Below are positions 48,866 through 57,795 of a stretch of DNA of 63,773 nt, piece after piece. A program made the translations under genes and the position numbers. A model generated the notes under the pieces. The model saw only the letters and a list, made by a program, of their open reading frames with translations, was not told where the DNA came from and did no database searches. How positions within the stretch are numbered: position 1 is the stretch's first letter; each line of letters opens with the position of its first letter. Source of the DNA: Flammeovirgaceae bacterium (lineage in GTDB: Bacteria > Bacteroidota > Bacteroidia > Cytophagales > Cyclobacteriaceae); assembly GCA_021299455.1 (NCBI GenBank), contig JAJTGQ010000061.1, positions 1 through 63,773 of the forward strand. Direction: 5' to 3'.

Positions 48866-50689
48866 TTAAGCCGTCACCGTTGCCTTATTGGCATACCGTT
48901 TACGGTCTGTTTCGTTCAAATAAATTTTTCTCAAGCGGATCGACTTTGGTGTTACTTCCACGTATTCGTCTCCTTGAATATATTCGAGTGCTTCCTCCAA
49001 TGAAAACTTAGTAGCTGGGCGAATCGTCATTTTTTCTTCCGATCCCGTGGCACGCATATTCGTCAGTTTCTTTGTTTTGGTGATGTTAATTACTAGATCG
49101 CCACTACGATTATTCTCACCGACTACCTGTCCTTCATAAACTGAATCACTTGGATCAACGAAAAACTTTCCGCGATCTTGCAAATTGTGCAAGCTGTACG
49201 GAATGGCTTCTCCCATTTCCATACAAATCAACGAACCGTTTATCCTGCCTGGAATCTCTCCACGGTAAGGCTGGTATTCTTTGAAACGATGGGTAACCAC
49301 GGCCTCGCCAGCAGTTACGTTTAATAAGTAGTTTCTTAATCCAATGATACCGCGGGCAGGCATAATAAATTTCAGAATCATCCGATCGCCTTTGGGATCC
49401 ATGTTGGTCATCTCTCCTTTGCGCTGCGATACGGTCTCAATGGCTTTACCTGCAACCGACTCGGGTAAGTCAATCGTTAACTCCTCCATGGGTTCGCACT
49501 TCACGCCATCAATCTCTTTAAAAATAACTTGCGGCTGCCCGATTTGTAACTCGTAGCCTTCTCTTCTCATTGTCTCGATCAACACGGATAAGTGAAGAAC
49601 CCCTCTACCGAAAACCAAGAAGCTATCAGCCGAGCCAGTATCACCTACTTTCAATGCCAAATTTTTCTCCAACTCTTTATCCAAACGATCTTTGATATGG
49701 CGAGAGGTAACGAACTTACCTTCCTTGCCATAAAATGGGGAGTTATTAATCGTGAAGAGCATACTCATGGTCGGCTCATCAATTTTGATTGACTTTAATG
49801 CTTCCGGTTTTTCCAAATCAGAAACGGTATCTCCAATTTCAAAACCTTCCAAACCCACTAACGCGCAAATATCTCCCGCAATTACTTCATCTGCTTTCTT
49901 CTTGTCGAAACCTTCAAAAACATATACTTCTTTGATACGTGTTTTGACGATAGCGCCTGTATCGCGTTTTACTAACGCTACAAACTGCCCTGCCTTCACG
50001 CTTCCACGCTGAATGCGACCAATAGCCACCCTCCCGATATAGGAAGAATACTCTAGTGAAGTGATCATTAACTGAGTAGGACCTACATCAATTTTTGGAG
50101 CGGGAATATATTTGATAACGCCTTCAATAAGCGCAGTAATATCGGTAGTTGGTTTTTTCCAATCATCACTCATCCAGCCTTGCTTCGCTGAACCGTAGAA
50201 GGTAGGAAAATTAAGCTGCTCTTCTGTGGCATCTAACGCAAACATCAAATCAAATACAGACTCATGAACTTCATCAGGTGTACAGTTTTTCTTGTCTACT
50301 TTGTTAACTACCACAATTGGTTTTAAACCTAATTGCAGTGCTTTTTGTAACACAAAGCGAGTTTGTGGCATGGGCCCTTCAAAGGCATCTACCAGCAACA
50401 AACAGCCATCGGCCATGTTCAACACACGCTCTACTTCGCCACCAAAATCACTGTGGCCGGGTGTATCAATTACGTTGATCTTATAATCCTTATAGCGAAC
50501 AGATACGTTCTTTGCTAGAATAGTGATCCCGCGCTCACGCTCCAAATCGTTGCTATCCATGATCAATTCCCCTGGATTCTCATGATCCTTGAAAATATGA
50601 CCTGCATGGAGCAGTTTATCAACTAAAGTTGTTTTTCCGTGGTCAACGTGGGCGATAATCGCAATGTTCCTGATTTTTTCAACATCCAT
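48866..50689 (-). CDS. typA: Translational GTPase TypA/BipA
   Basis: A translational GTPase of 607 residues of the EF-G family. The P-loop is [11 protein letters not shown] (Lys19), switch I region [13 protein letters not shown]3 [11 protein letters not shown] and G4 VVNKVDKK. The C-terminal TypA-specific half includes [18 protein letters not shown] and the [12 protein letters not shown] segment. It binds the ribosome and supports 50S assembly and stress growth. A perfect -7 box TATCTTTG lies 39-46 bp upstream. Confidence 0.97.
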   Translation of the reverse strand: MDVEKIRNIAIIAHVDHGKTTLVDKLLHAGHIFKDHENPGELIMDSNDLERERGITILAKNVSVRYKDYKINVIDTPGHSDFGGEVERVLNMADGCLLLVDAFEGPMPQTRFVLQKALQLGLKPIVVVNKVDKKNCTPDEVHESVFDLMFALDATEEQLNFPTFYGSAKQGWMSDDWKKPTTDITALIEGVIKYIPAPKIDVGPTQLMITSLEYSSYIGRVAIGRIQRGSVKAGQFVALVKRDTGAIVKTRIKEVYVFEGFDKKKADEVIAGDICALVGLEGFEIGDTVSDLEKPEALKSIKIDEPTMSMLFTINNSPFYGKEGKFVTSRHIKDRLDKELEKNLALKVGDTGSADSFLVFGRGVLHLSVLIETMRREGYELQIGQPQVIFKEIDGVKCEPMEELTIDLPESVAGKAIETVSQRKGEMTNMDPKGDRMILKFIMPARGIIGLRNYLLNVTAGEAVVTHRFKEYQPYRGEIPGRINGSLICMEMGEAIPYSLHNLQDRGKFFVDPSDSVYEGQVVGENNRSGDLVINITKTKKLTNMRATGSEEKMTIRPATKFSLEEALEYIQGDEYVEVTPKSIRLRKIYLNETDRKRYANKATVTA

Positions 50690-50727
50690 AAATGGCCTAT
50701 TCTAGTGGTTTTTCTGAATTAAGGCCG

Positions 50728-50735
50728 CAAAGATA
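50728..50735 (-). promoter_or_regulatory. typA -7 box TATCTTTG
   Basis: The minus strand carries TATCTTTG (50735-50728), a perfect TAnnTTTG match, 38 nt before the typA ATG. The -33 region is not convincing. The predicted leader is about 35 nt. Confidence 0.5.
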
Positions 50736-50822
50736 GGCTTATTTACTCAAAAACCGGGTACGAGTTCAACCAATTCATTGTTACCATTTAGTTGATGGAA
50801 TCAGCTTTTTTAGGATTTACCC

Positions 50823-50830
50823 TATATTTG
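50823..50830 (+). promoter_or_regulatory. -7 box TATATTTG, 4 nt before the DUF5618 start
   Basis: TATATTTG (50823-50830), CAAC, then GTG at 50835. The box is perfect and the start point would coincide with the GTG start codon. There is no good -33 TTTG at the expected distance. Confidence 0.5.
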
Positions 50831-50834
50831 CAAC

Positions 50835-51266
50835 GTGAGTACGCAAGAAAAAGAAATGCGGTATCGTGAAGCTGCTCGATATATTGAGAACGCAACCGAT
50901 ATCTTGAAAACCAAAGGAAACAAAGAAGGTGGCTACTACCAAGATACGAAATACGTGAAGATGGCCTGTGGCACAGCTTACAACGGTGTTCTCATGGCCG
51001 TTGACACCTATCTTGAAATAAAAGGCTCTCCAATAAAAGAGAAAACAAGCAGTCGCAAAACCGTGAAAGATTATATAGCCAAGCTTTCTCAGTTAGATAA
51101 AAAATTGTTGCAAGAGTTCAATGCCGCCTACAATATTTTGCACTTGTCTGGATACTACGATGGCAACAACAAATACAATGTAATCCGGGAAGGCCTGCGT
51201 TCCGCCATAACTATACTCAATAAAATTAAACCTGTTGGCATAGAAGGATTGAGATTAGTCAAGTAA
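50835..51266 (+). CDS. DUF5618 family protein
   Basis: A protein of 143 residues, all helical in character, starting at a GTG. It has REAARYIENATDILKTKGNK, YVKMACGTAYNGVLMAVDTYL and LQEFNAAYNILHLSGYYDG segments. This fits DUF5618, found in Bacteroidota with no known function; the helical layout is loosely HEPN-like, which is only an impression. The gene is convergent with the SAM methyltransferase gene, with a 7-bp gap. The -7 box sits 4 nt before the start. Confidence 0.85.
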   Translation: MSTQEKEMRYREAARYIENATDILKTKGNKEGGYYQDTKYVKMACGTAYNGVLMAVDTYLEIKGSPIKEKTSSRKTVKDYIAKLSQLDKKLLQEFNAAYNILHLSGYYDGNNKYNVIREGLRSAITILNKIKPVGIEGLRLVK

Positions 51267-51273
51267 TTTTTTG

Positions 51274-52167
51274 TCATCTTTTAAACCTCAAAAAAGTACC
51301 CATTGGCAAATCATTGCCCTTTTTGGGATGCAAAACAAGCTCTCCAAACTCAGGATCGATGTTTTTAAAATTGCTCTTGGCCACGTTCAGGCCTACAATA
51401 GACGAAAGTCCCACCGCATACATCGACAATATAAAAAACGAATTCTTCTCTTCCAGCAATTCGCTGCTTAATGAAACTAATTCATTCAACTTTTCTTCCA
51501 GTGTCCACTTCTCGCCATCTGGTCCTCGTCCATAAGGTGGTGGATCCATTATGATTCCATTGTATTTTTTCCCTCGCTTTGCTTCGCGCTTCACAAACTT
51601 GAGCGCATCTTCATGCACCCAACGAATGTTATCTAAGCTGTTCATCTGCATGTTTTGATTGGCCCAATTCAATCCGGGTCGTGAAGCATCTACATGTGTT
51701 ACGTCTGCCCCTGCCGCTTTGGCGACCACGGAAGCTGCACCTGTGTAAGCAAACAAATTTAAGACTTTAGGGCTAGAAAGACTCCAACCCGAAATAGCAT
51801 CGTAAATAAAATTCCAATTTGCACCTTGTTCGGGAAAGAGTCCAACATGTCCAAAGTTTGTCAACGCCAAGCGAAGCGAAAGTGAAAGCTTGTTATATCC
51901 ATACTTGATCTCCCAACTATCGGGCATGGCTTTATACTTCTTCCATCCGCCTTTTATATCTTCTCCGAAGCGAAAGTTATCCTTTTGTTCACGATTGAAA
52001 TGTGCGGTAGCCAATCGCTTCCATTCATCTTGCGAAAGGAAACTATTCCAAATGGCTTGTGGCTCTGGCCGAATGAGATGATAAGCACCAAAGCGCTCTA
52101 ACTTTTCAAAGTTGCCGGAGTCAACGAGTTCGTAATCAATCCAGGAAGAAGGGCTTATGATGTTCAT
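51274..52167 (-). CDS. Class I SAM-dependent methyltransferase (RlmI-like)
   Basis: A protein of 297 residues from the ATG at 52167 (MNIISPSSWIDYELVD); the longer frame upstream runs into low-complexity repeats. The SAM-binding motif I is LNLFAYTGAASVVAKAAGA, followed by THVDASRPGLNWAN. The catalytic motif is IIMDPPPYGRGPDGE. This is the core of RlmI/RlmK-type 23S rRNA cytosine methyltransferases but without the N-terminal PUA domain. The exact RNA or protein target is unclear. Confidence 0.9.
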   Translation of the reverse strand: MNIISPSSWIDYELVDSGNFEKLERFGAYHLIRPEPQAIWNSFLSQDEWKRLATAHFNREQKDNFRFGEDIKGGWKKYKAMPDSWEIKYGYNKLSLSLRLALTNFGHVGLFPEQGANWNFIYDAISGWSLSSPKVLNLFAYTGAASVVAKAAGADVTHVDASRPGLNWANQNMQMNSLDNIRWVHEDALKFVKREAKRGKKYNGIIMDPPPYGRGPDGEKWTLEEKLNELVSLSSELLEEKNSFFILSMYAVGLSSIVGLNVAKSNFKNIDPEFGELVLHPKKGNDLPMGTFLRFKR

Positions 52168-52179
52168 GGCGTAAATATA
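52168..52179 (-). promoter_or_regulatory. -7-like box TATATTTA, 4 nt before the methyltransferase start
   Basis: The minus strand carries TATATTTA (52179-52172), CGCC, then ATG (52167). It has one mismatch to TAnnTTTG. The bases just upstream are repeats of the GTTACC/CCGGTTTG kind rather than a -33 box. Confidence 0.35.
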
Positions 52180-52373
52180 GTTACCTGTTACCAGTTTCTG
52201 GTTGCCGGTTTGCCAGTTCCCGGTTTGTAAACATTGCAAATTAGTGTAGAAGTTTGAATCTAAGACTTTAGGGCTGCGACCTTCGGGCTAAAAACACTCA
52301 GGAGTTTAATAATCGAAGCCCGAAAACTGGAAACCGTAAACCCGCAACTTGCATCACTTTCGATTTGAATGTC

Positions 52374-52381
52374 TAATTTTG
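52374..52381 (+). promoter_or_regulatory. -7 box TAATTTTG before the TrmH-family gene
   Basis: TAATTTTG is a perfect TAnnTTTG match, 7 nt before the ATG at 52389. The predicted leader is only about 4 nt. Confidence 0.45.
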
Positions 52382-52388
52382 AATCACC

Positions 52389-53186
52389 ATGCATTTCAAA
52401 ATCACCAGCACGCAAAACCCAAAAGTAAAAAGCCTACTGGCACTCGAAAAACCTCGCGAGCGAAGAAAGCAGCAACTCTTTATCATTGAAGGCAAAAGAG
52501 AAATCGCTTTGGCGCTGGAGGCCGGATATAAAATCGGTAATCTTTTTTTCTGTGATGAGATCGTGAGCGAGAAAGAATTGGCTGAACTTCCTCTGGAAGA
52601 CAGGCTACTCATACCCGTTTCAAAGGAAGTGTTTGACAAAATTGCTATTCGTGAAAGTACGGGTGGAATTTTAGCGGTAGCCGAACAGAAGACCCATCGA
52701 CTTGCCGAAATAAAATTGAGTAAGAATCCGTTGGTATTGATATTAGAAGGCGTAGAGAAACCCGGCAACCTGGGTGCTGTTTTAAGAACGGCCGATGCTG
52801 CGGCTGTAGATGCCGTAATCATCTGCGATCCGCAAACAGATTTTTATAATCCAAATGTGATTCGATCCAGTGTAGGTTGTGTATTTACCAATCAGTTGGC
52901 GGCAGCTTCTTCGGAAGAAACGATTGAATGGCTACACAAAAACAATATCTCTATTTTTTGTACCTACCTGAAAGCCTCTAAGCTCTATCATCAAACTGAT
53001 TTCACTCAACCTTCCGCCATTGTCATGGGAACCGAAGCCACTGGCTTATCAGATGTTTGGGTAAAAAATTCAAAAGCAAATATAATCATCCCGATGCTTG
53101 GCAAAATTGATAGCATGAATGTTTCAAATGCTGCTGCGGTCGTGGTGTACGAAGCGATGAGACAAAGAGAATTCAAAATAAGTTGA
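52389..53186 (+). CDS. TrmH-family RNA 2'-O-methyltransferase
   Basis: A SpoU/TrmH methyltransferase of 265 residues. An N-terminal substrate-binding domain (about 1-100) has ITSTQNPKVKSLLALEKPRE. The SPOUT domain carries motif 1 (GNLGAVLRTADA), motif 2 (VMGTEATGLSD) and motif 3 (LGKIDSMNVSNAAAVVVYE), which form the SAM-binding knot. It methylates the ribose of an rRNA or tRNA nucleotide; the target cannot be told from sequence. A 17-bp inverted repeat separates it from the convergent amidohydrolase gene. Confidence 0.94.
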   Translation: MHFKITSTQNPKVKSLLALEKPRERRKQQLFIIEGKREIALALEAGYKIGNLFFCDEIVSEKELAELPLEDRLLIPVSKEVFDKIAIRESTGGILAVAEQKTHRLAEIKLSKNPLVLILEGVEKPGNLGAVLRTADAAAVDAVIICDPQTDFYNPNVIRSSVGCVFTNQLAAASSEETIEWLHKNNISIFCTYLKASKLYHQTDFTQPSAIVMGTEATGLSDVWVKNSKANIIIPMLGKIDSMNVSNAAAVVVYEAMRQREFKIS

Positions 53187-53195
53187 AAGTTGAAA

Positions 53196-53238
53196 GTTCA
53201 AAGTTGAAAGTTAAAGTAGTCAACTTTCAACTTTGAAC
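53196..53238. terminator. Perfect 17-bp inverted repeat between convergent genes
   Basis: GTTCAAAGTTGAAAGTT (53196-53212), a 9-nt loop and AACTTTCAACTTTGAAC (53222-53238) pair at all 17 positions. There is no long T-tract, but the site between two convergent genes suggests a bidirectional terminator. The left arm belongs to a short AGTTGAA tandem repeat starting at 53181. Confidence 0.75.
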
Positions 53239-53242
53239 TAAT

Positions 53243-54547
53243 TTACTTTTTTACCCCTGGCTCGCGCTTTAGGAATTCATTGTATAATTCAGTCTGACGA
53301 CTCACCATCGGCATACTCCAGCCTTCAATAAATACATGCGAAATCTGAGTCTTCGTTTCAAACGGATCGCCATTGCAAATGAAAAGCGTGGCACTCTTAC
53401 CCACTTCTATTGATCCTAATTTGTTGGCCACTCCTAGTAACTCTGCCGGAATAATTGTAATGGCTTTCAACGCATCTTCTTTATTCATACCATAGGCTAC
53501 CGCAAAACCAGCATGATAAGGTAAGTTGCGATAGTTGTTGTTGTTGCTCTCAGACTTGATAGCGACTTTCACACCCGCTTTCTTTAGTAAACCGGGATTG
53601 GCATAGGCTTTATCATAGCGATCATAATCGCGTGTCGGTAATTCTAAAACTCCGCCCGTTATTACCGGAATGCCGGACTTAGCAATTTCATCGGCTACTC
53701 TCCAACCTTCAGCAACGCCCGTTAAAATTGACTTCTTAACTTTCTTTTCTTTCAACCACTTTAGCGCAGCCTGAATATCTTTAGATGCATTTACTTCCAC
53801 CAACAACGTTTGCTCTCCACGCATGACGGGAATTAACGCTTGTAGCTCAGGATAGTAACCGGCTTTTCCTTTTGTAGCAGAATCAAGCTTTTGATATTGG
53901 GTAGCTTTTTCCCAAACATCGTTCAAACTTGCTAGCGCCTTGTCAGAAGCCTTCTTTATTTCTTCATCTGTTCTTCGGTCAAAAAAACCTCTCCGCCCAG
54001 TGTTTGGAAAATTCAAAACAATACCCTCAAACCCGGCAAACATTTGGTCGGGTGTATAACCATGTAGATTGATCAAAGCAGCAGTTCCTGACAACATCCC
54101 ACCAGTGGGAATAGACAGAGCTGTAGTAACACCGCTCACCCTAGTTACAGGAATAGCGCTTGCATTTGGGTTCACTGCAGTCAACGCTTTCATCTGCGGA
54201 ATTACTTCTCCGATTTCATTGAAATCCGTGGTGCGAGCTACCGAACTGATTTCGTTCAAGCCAAGATTCGTTCCCGCATCAATCATCCCTGGATAAATGA
54301 ATTGTCCTTTGCAATCAATAGTTTCTGTACCTGATGGAATTGATACGTTGCCACCCACTGCAGCAATTTTTCCATCCACTATAAGCAAAGTGCCATTTTG
54401 AATAGTGCCTTTCGTAATGGTTTCAATTGTTGCATTAGTCAATGCCACATTTCCATATTTTCCTTTTGGGCTCTGCGCCTCAACGCGCAACACTACTATA
54501 CAGACGATGGCTGTCAGTAAACCCATTATTGTTTGTAATCCTTTCAT
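53243..54547 (-). CDS. Exported amidohydrolase-fold protein lacking the HxH motif
   Basis: A protein of 434 residues from the ATG at 54547 (MKGLQTIMGLLTAIVCIVVL, a signal peptide). The imidazolonase-like fold is visible: NGTLLIVDGKIAAVGGNVSI, IYPGMIDAG, and the C-terminal NKLGSIEVGKSATLFICNGD. In metal-dependent members the segment after PG-(F/M/I)-ID reads xHxH, but here it reads AGTNLG, so both first-strand ligands are missing. It may be a non-catalytic partner of the adjacent enzyme. Start is 1 bp after the upstream stop. Confidence 0.88.
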   Translation of the reverse strand: MKGLQTIMGLLTAIVCIVVLRVEAQSPKGKYGNVALTNATIETITKGTIQNGTLLIVDGKIAAVGGNVSIPSGTETIDCKGQFIYPGMIDAGTNLGLNEISSVARTTDFNEIGEVIPQMKALTAVNPNASAIPVTRVSGVTTALSIPTGGMLSGTAALINLHGYTPDQMFAGFEGIVLNFPNTGRRGFFDRRTDEEIKKASDKALASLNDVWEKATQYQKLDSATKGKAGYYPELQALIPVMRGEQTLLVEVNASKDIQAALKWLKEKKVKKSILTGVAEGWRVADEIAKSGIPVITGGVLELPTRDYDRYDKAYANPGLLKKAGVKVAIKSESNNNNYRNLPYHAGFAVAYGMNKEDALKAITIIPAELLGVANKLGSIEVGKSATLFICNGDPFETKTQISHVFIEGWSMPMVSRQTELYNEFLKREPGVKK

Positions 54548-54548
54548 C

Positions 54549-55931
54549 TTATTTCTTGTTGGCATTAAATAATTCTGAATCCAAAATAAACTCTGCGCCT
54601 TCCATGCAATGATCTTGATCGGAAAGCTTGTCTCTGAAAGTAGCTGTTTCAATGGCTTGTTTGGGATCTACCACCAATCGCATATCATCCGGATCCTTTT
54701 CGCGATCGAATCGAACGACACCATCTACAATCGTAAACATTGGCACGCCATATATCGACAAGGGGTGATTCTTAAAGATCGCTATATCAGCTTCTTTTCC
54801 TACCTCCAAAGAGCCAACTCTGTTTTCTATACCCAATTGTTTAGCAGGGTTGATAGTGATTAGTGCCAACGCTTCTTCATCGCTCAATCCACCATACTTT
54901 TGCGTTTTACCCGCTTCATGATACAAGTGGCGCATCATTTCTCCATCGTCTGAATTGATAGAGGTAACTACCCCGTTTTTTGCAAGTATCGCTGCATTGT
55001 AGGCCGTAGAATAATACACTTCAAATTTATAAGCCCACCAGTCAGAGAATACAGAAGCCATCGCTCCTTGTGCAGCCAACTCGGGCGCCACTTTGAATCC
55101 TTCATTTACGTGTTGAAATACAATGCGTTTAATACCAAAGTCTTTGCACACTTTTAACATCATATAAATCTCATCTGCACGGTAGCTGTGGCAATGAACG
55201 ATTATTTTATCGTTCAGAATATCAGACAACACTTCATGTCGGTAGCTATACGTTGGAGGTGCTCCCCGAAAACCCTTTACCAATTTAGCTTTGTTGTATT
55301 GGTTCCATTTCTCGGAATATTCTTTTGCCTCAGTAAAAGCCTGACGTATCACAAACTCCACACCCATTCGCGTGCGAGGCACAATGCCACTCCCTTCTCC
55401 ATGACTACGAGTAGGGTTTTCACCTAGCGCAAATTTTATGGTGCGAGGTGCTCCGTCCATTTTCAATACTTCGGGATCGAACGTGCCATAACGTAACTTG
55501 ATCGTCTCACATTGGCCACCAATTGCGTTGGCTGATCCGTGCATGGCGTGCACTGTTGTGATTCCTCCGCCTAACGCACGATAGATTCCAATTTGGAATG
55601 GGTTGATAACATCACTTTCATTTACCTCAGGAGTGATAGGATTTGTACCTTCATTAATTCCATCCAACGCAATGTGCGAGTGCGCATCAATAATCCCGGG
55701 CATCACAAAATGGCCGGACGCGTCTACAATCTTGATGCCTGCCGGTGCAGTAATATTTTTTCCTATCTGGGCGATCTTTCCATCTTTAATCAGCACATCG
55801 GTTTGTTCTAAATTGCCTTTAGTGATGGTGATGACCGTTCCATTTTTAATCAACAAATTTCCTTTATCCACTTGAGCCATTGCGCCAAGCAGAATAAAAC
55901 TTGAAAAGAGCAGTACGAATAATTTCTTCAT
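54549..55931 (-). CDS. Exported metal-dependent amidohydrolase
   Basis: A protein of 460 residues with a signal peptide (MKKLFVLLFSSFILLGAMA). The first-strand metal ligands His84 and His86 are present (MPGIIDAHSHIALD); the IVHCHSYRADEI segment and NSDDGEMM with a late Asp complete the site. The C-terminus has NRVGSLEVGKEADIAIF. It would hydrolyse a cyclic amide or peptide-like bond in the periplasm; the substrate is unknown. It is the middle of three amidohydrolase-fold genes and the only one with an intact HxH. Confidence 0.92.
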   Translation of the reverse strand: MKKLFVLLFSSFILLGAMAQVDKGNLLIKNGTVITITKGNLEQTDVLIKDGKIAQIGKNITAPAGIKIVDASGHFVMPGIIDAHSHIALDGINEGTNPITPEVNESDVINPFQIGIYRALGGGITTVHAMHGSANAIGGQCETIKLRYGTFDPEVLKMDGAPRTIKFALGENPTRSHGEGSGIVPRTRMGVEFVIRQAFTEAKEYSEKWNQYNKAKLVKGFRGAPPTYSYRHEVLSDILNDKIIVHCHSYRADEIYMMLKVCKDFGIKRIVFQHVNEGFKVAPELAAQGAMASVFSDWWAYKFEVYYSTAYNAAILAKNGVVTSINSDDGEMMRHLYHEAGKTQKYGGLSDEEALALITINPAKQLGIENRVGSLEVGKEADIAIFKNHPLSIYGVPMFTIVDGVVRFDREKDPDDMRLVVDPKQAIETATFRDKLSDQDHCMEGAEFILDSELFNANKK

Positions 55932-55948
55932 ATCAATTTTTTTAAGTC

Positions 55949-57700
55949 TTAGTTTTTAGGATTTTTTGTTCCTTCAATGGAGAAACTTCCACGAAGTCCA
56001 ATGCTTGCATTCCCTTTGAATGAATCGCCTTCTACCGTTGCCTCCACGTCTACCTTAATCGAGTTGCCACCAAAACTAAGTGAGTAAGAGTAAGATAATT
56101 TATTTCCTTCCAAGGTGACGGAAGTCAAATCTGCCGGGGCAGGTAATCTTCCACCTGAAACAGTGCCTTTGTATCCGCTTCCGTCTTTTTTAAAAGTCAC
56201 TTTTCCATCGTTGCTGCCTTGTGGAGTTTGAGTAACAGTAGACCAGCTTCCCTCTATCTCTACTTTTGCATTGGGGTCAGATTTCCCTGCCTGTCCGGCA
56301 GGCAGGTTTTCCTCTTTCACTTCTAGTTTGTACATCACACCATCAACAAAAACGTAGCGCACTTTCGCTTTCTCGTTGAAATACGATTTATCTGAAATAA
56401 CGAGGTTAGCCATTTTACCATTTTCCACGGTTCCCATTCGATCAGACAAACCGAGCAATTGTGCCGGTGTCGTGGTTAACGCAGCTAAGGCCGCATCTTC
56501 CGATAAACCTGCCGCAATCATTCTTCGAAGATTGGCAGGAATGTCTTTTGGCTTGGCGCTCAATGACGAAAAGCCAAACGAAACACCCGCTTTATTAAAG
56601 ACACTTGCCTGAGTTGTATAATTAGCAATTGCTTCAGATTTTCTTTTTTCCAACGCATCTCTCTCAAGATCTGCTGCTGTCTTAGGCTTAGCTACTTCTT
56701 TGGCTTTGGTAGAGTCTGCCTTTTTATCTGATTTGCCTCCACTCTTCTTATCATCTTTTTTTGCTTCTTCGGGCAAATCAAGTGATAAGAAAACCTTGGC
56801 GCCTGAAGCCTTTATCTTGTTTGCGACTGGCCAACCCTCTTTTACATCGGCCATTATAAGAGAAAACCCTAAATCGGATTTCAACGTCAGTATCCGATGT
56901 GCATCCAACATTTTTTCAGATTTGAAAAGCACTGGAATTCTTTGATCGATCACGGGATAAAAAGCTTCCAACACGCGATCACTACCCGGTCTTTCTAACC
57001 CAACCCTATTAGATGCATACAAACTCTGATACGATTTTGCTTGAGAAGCCTGCCGATACAATTCCCTCCACTTGGCGATTACGGCCATTGTTGTATTTGG
57101 ATATACACCGTTGGCACCTGACAACTCAGAATACAACGAAGAATTACTGACCAATACCATTTGATCTGCCGACTTACCGCTCAATAGAACGATGCTGCCC
57201 TGTCCAGGTAATAGGTTTCCATATGGAACAACCTGTGCCACCGTAAATCCAATGTTTCGAAGATCTTCGATTGATTTATCGGAAGCATTTAACGAACCAC
57301 GAACATCATTTTGAGGAGTGATACCTGCTCTTTCGGGAGCAGGATTCCCTGGATCTTTCACACGATCACGGCCAACTTCTTCTTTGGGCTTTGTAACACC
57401 TACTCTCGACAGGCCATCAATAAACCCTGCATACACATACATCGAATCTGCCTTGATGACTATTGCATCTGCCGGTATAGCGACCCCCTTACCTACTGCA
57501 GTGATCAAACCATCTTTGATCAATACAGTGGCCATATCTACTTTCTTCCCGGGAGCCTGCACTACATTAACATTCGTGATGGCATAGGTTCGGGTTACAG
57601 GCTTGAGCTCTTTTTCGTCTTGTGCAAAAAGTGAGAAGCTACAAACCAGCAGTGCCAAAACTCCCCCTGTAATTCGTTGAATAAATCTTCTTTCGACCAT
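55949..57700 (-). CDS. Exported amidohydrolase-fold protein with extra C-terminal domain and LPAGQAG insert
   Basis: A protein of 583 residues with a signal peptide (MVERRFIQRITGGVLALLVCSF). The amidohydrolase fold (about 35-440) lacks HxH: the segment reads YAGFIDGLSRVG. It keeps LGLSDRMGTVENGKMANLVI near the end of the fold. The region around 330-350 is Lys/Asp/Ser rich. After it comes a short linker with LPAGQAG encoded by a palindromic DNA insert, then a beta-rich domain of about 100 residues (GSWSTVTQTPQGSNDGKV). It is the first gene of the three-gene amidohydrolase set. Confidence 0.88.
   Translation of the reverse strand: MVERRFIQRITGGVLALLVCSFSLFAQDEKELKPVTRTYAITNVNVVQAPGKKVDMATVLIKDGLITAVGKGVAIPADAIVIKADSMYVYAGFIDGLSRVGVTKPKEEVGRDRVKDPGNPAPERAGITPQNDVRGSLNASDKSIEDLRNIGFTVAQVVPYGNLLPGQGSIVLLSGKSADQMVLVSNSSLYSELSGANGVYPNTTMAVIAKWRELYRQASQAKSYQSLYASNRVGLERPGSDRVLEAFYPVIDQRIPVLFKSEKMLDAHRILTLKSDLGFSLIMADVKEGWPVANKIKASGAKVFLSLDLPEEAKKDDKKSGGKSDKKADSTKAKEVAKPKTAADLERDALEKRKSEAIANYTTQASVFNKAGVSFGFSSLSAKPKDIPANLRRMIAAGLSEDAALAALTTTPAQLLGLSDRMGTVENGKMANLVISDKSYFNEKAKVRYVFVDGVMYKLEVKEENLPAGQAGKSDPNAKVEIEGSWSTVTQTPQGSNDGKVTFKKDGSGYKGTVSGGRLPAPADLTSVTLEGNKLSYSYSLSFGGNSIKVDVEATVEGDSFKGNASIGLRGSFSIEGTKNPKN
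56286..56306. repeat. Palindromic insert encoding LPAGQAG inside the amidohydrolase gene
   Basis: CCTGCCTG (56286-56293), TCCGG, CAGGCAGG (56299-56306) form a near-perfect palindrome. Read on the minus strand in frame it gives NLPAGQAGK at the linker between two domains. The same palindrome-derived peptide is known as a recurring insertion in proteins of Bacteroidota and some uncultured phyla; that association is from memory, not from a search. Confidence 0.8.
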
Positions 57701-57795
57701 AAAATTAAACTTGAGCCGAAAAGGTAAGAAGTTTTGACTAAGTTTCGGGCGGCCTTACAGGAGTGGTTTTTATGATGGCCAAGTGGGCACAAACT

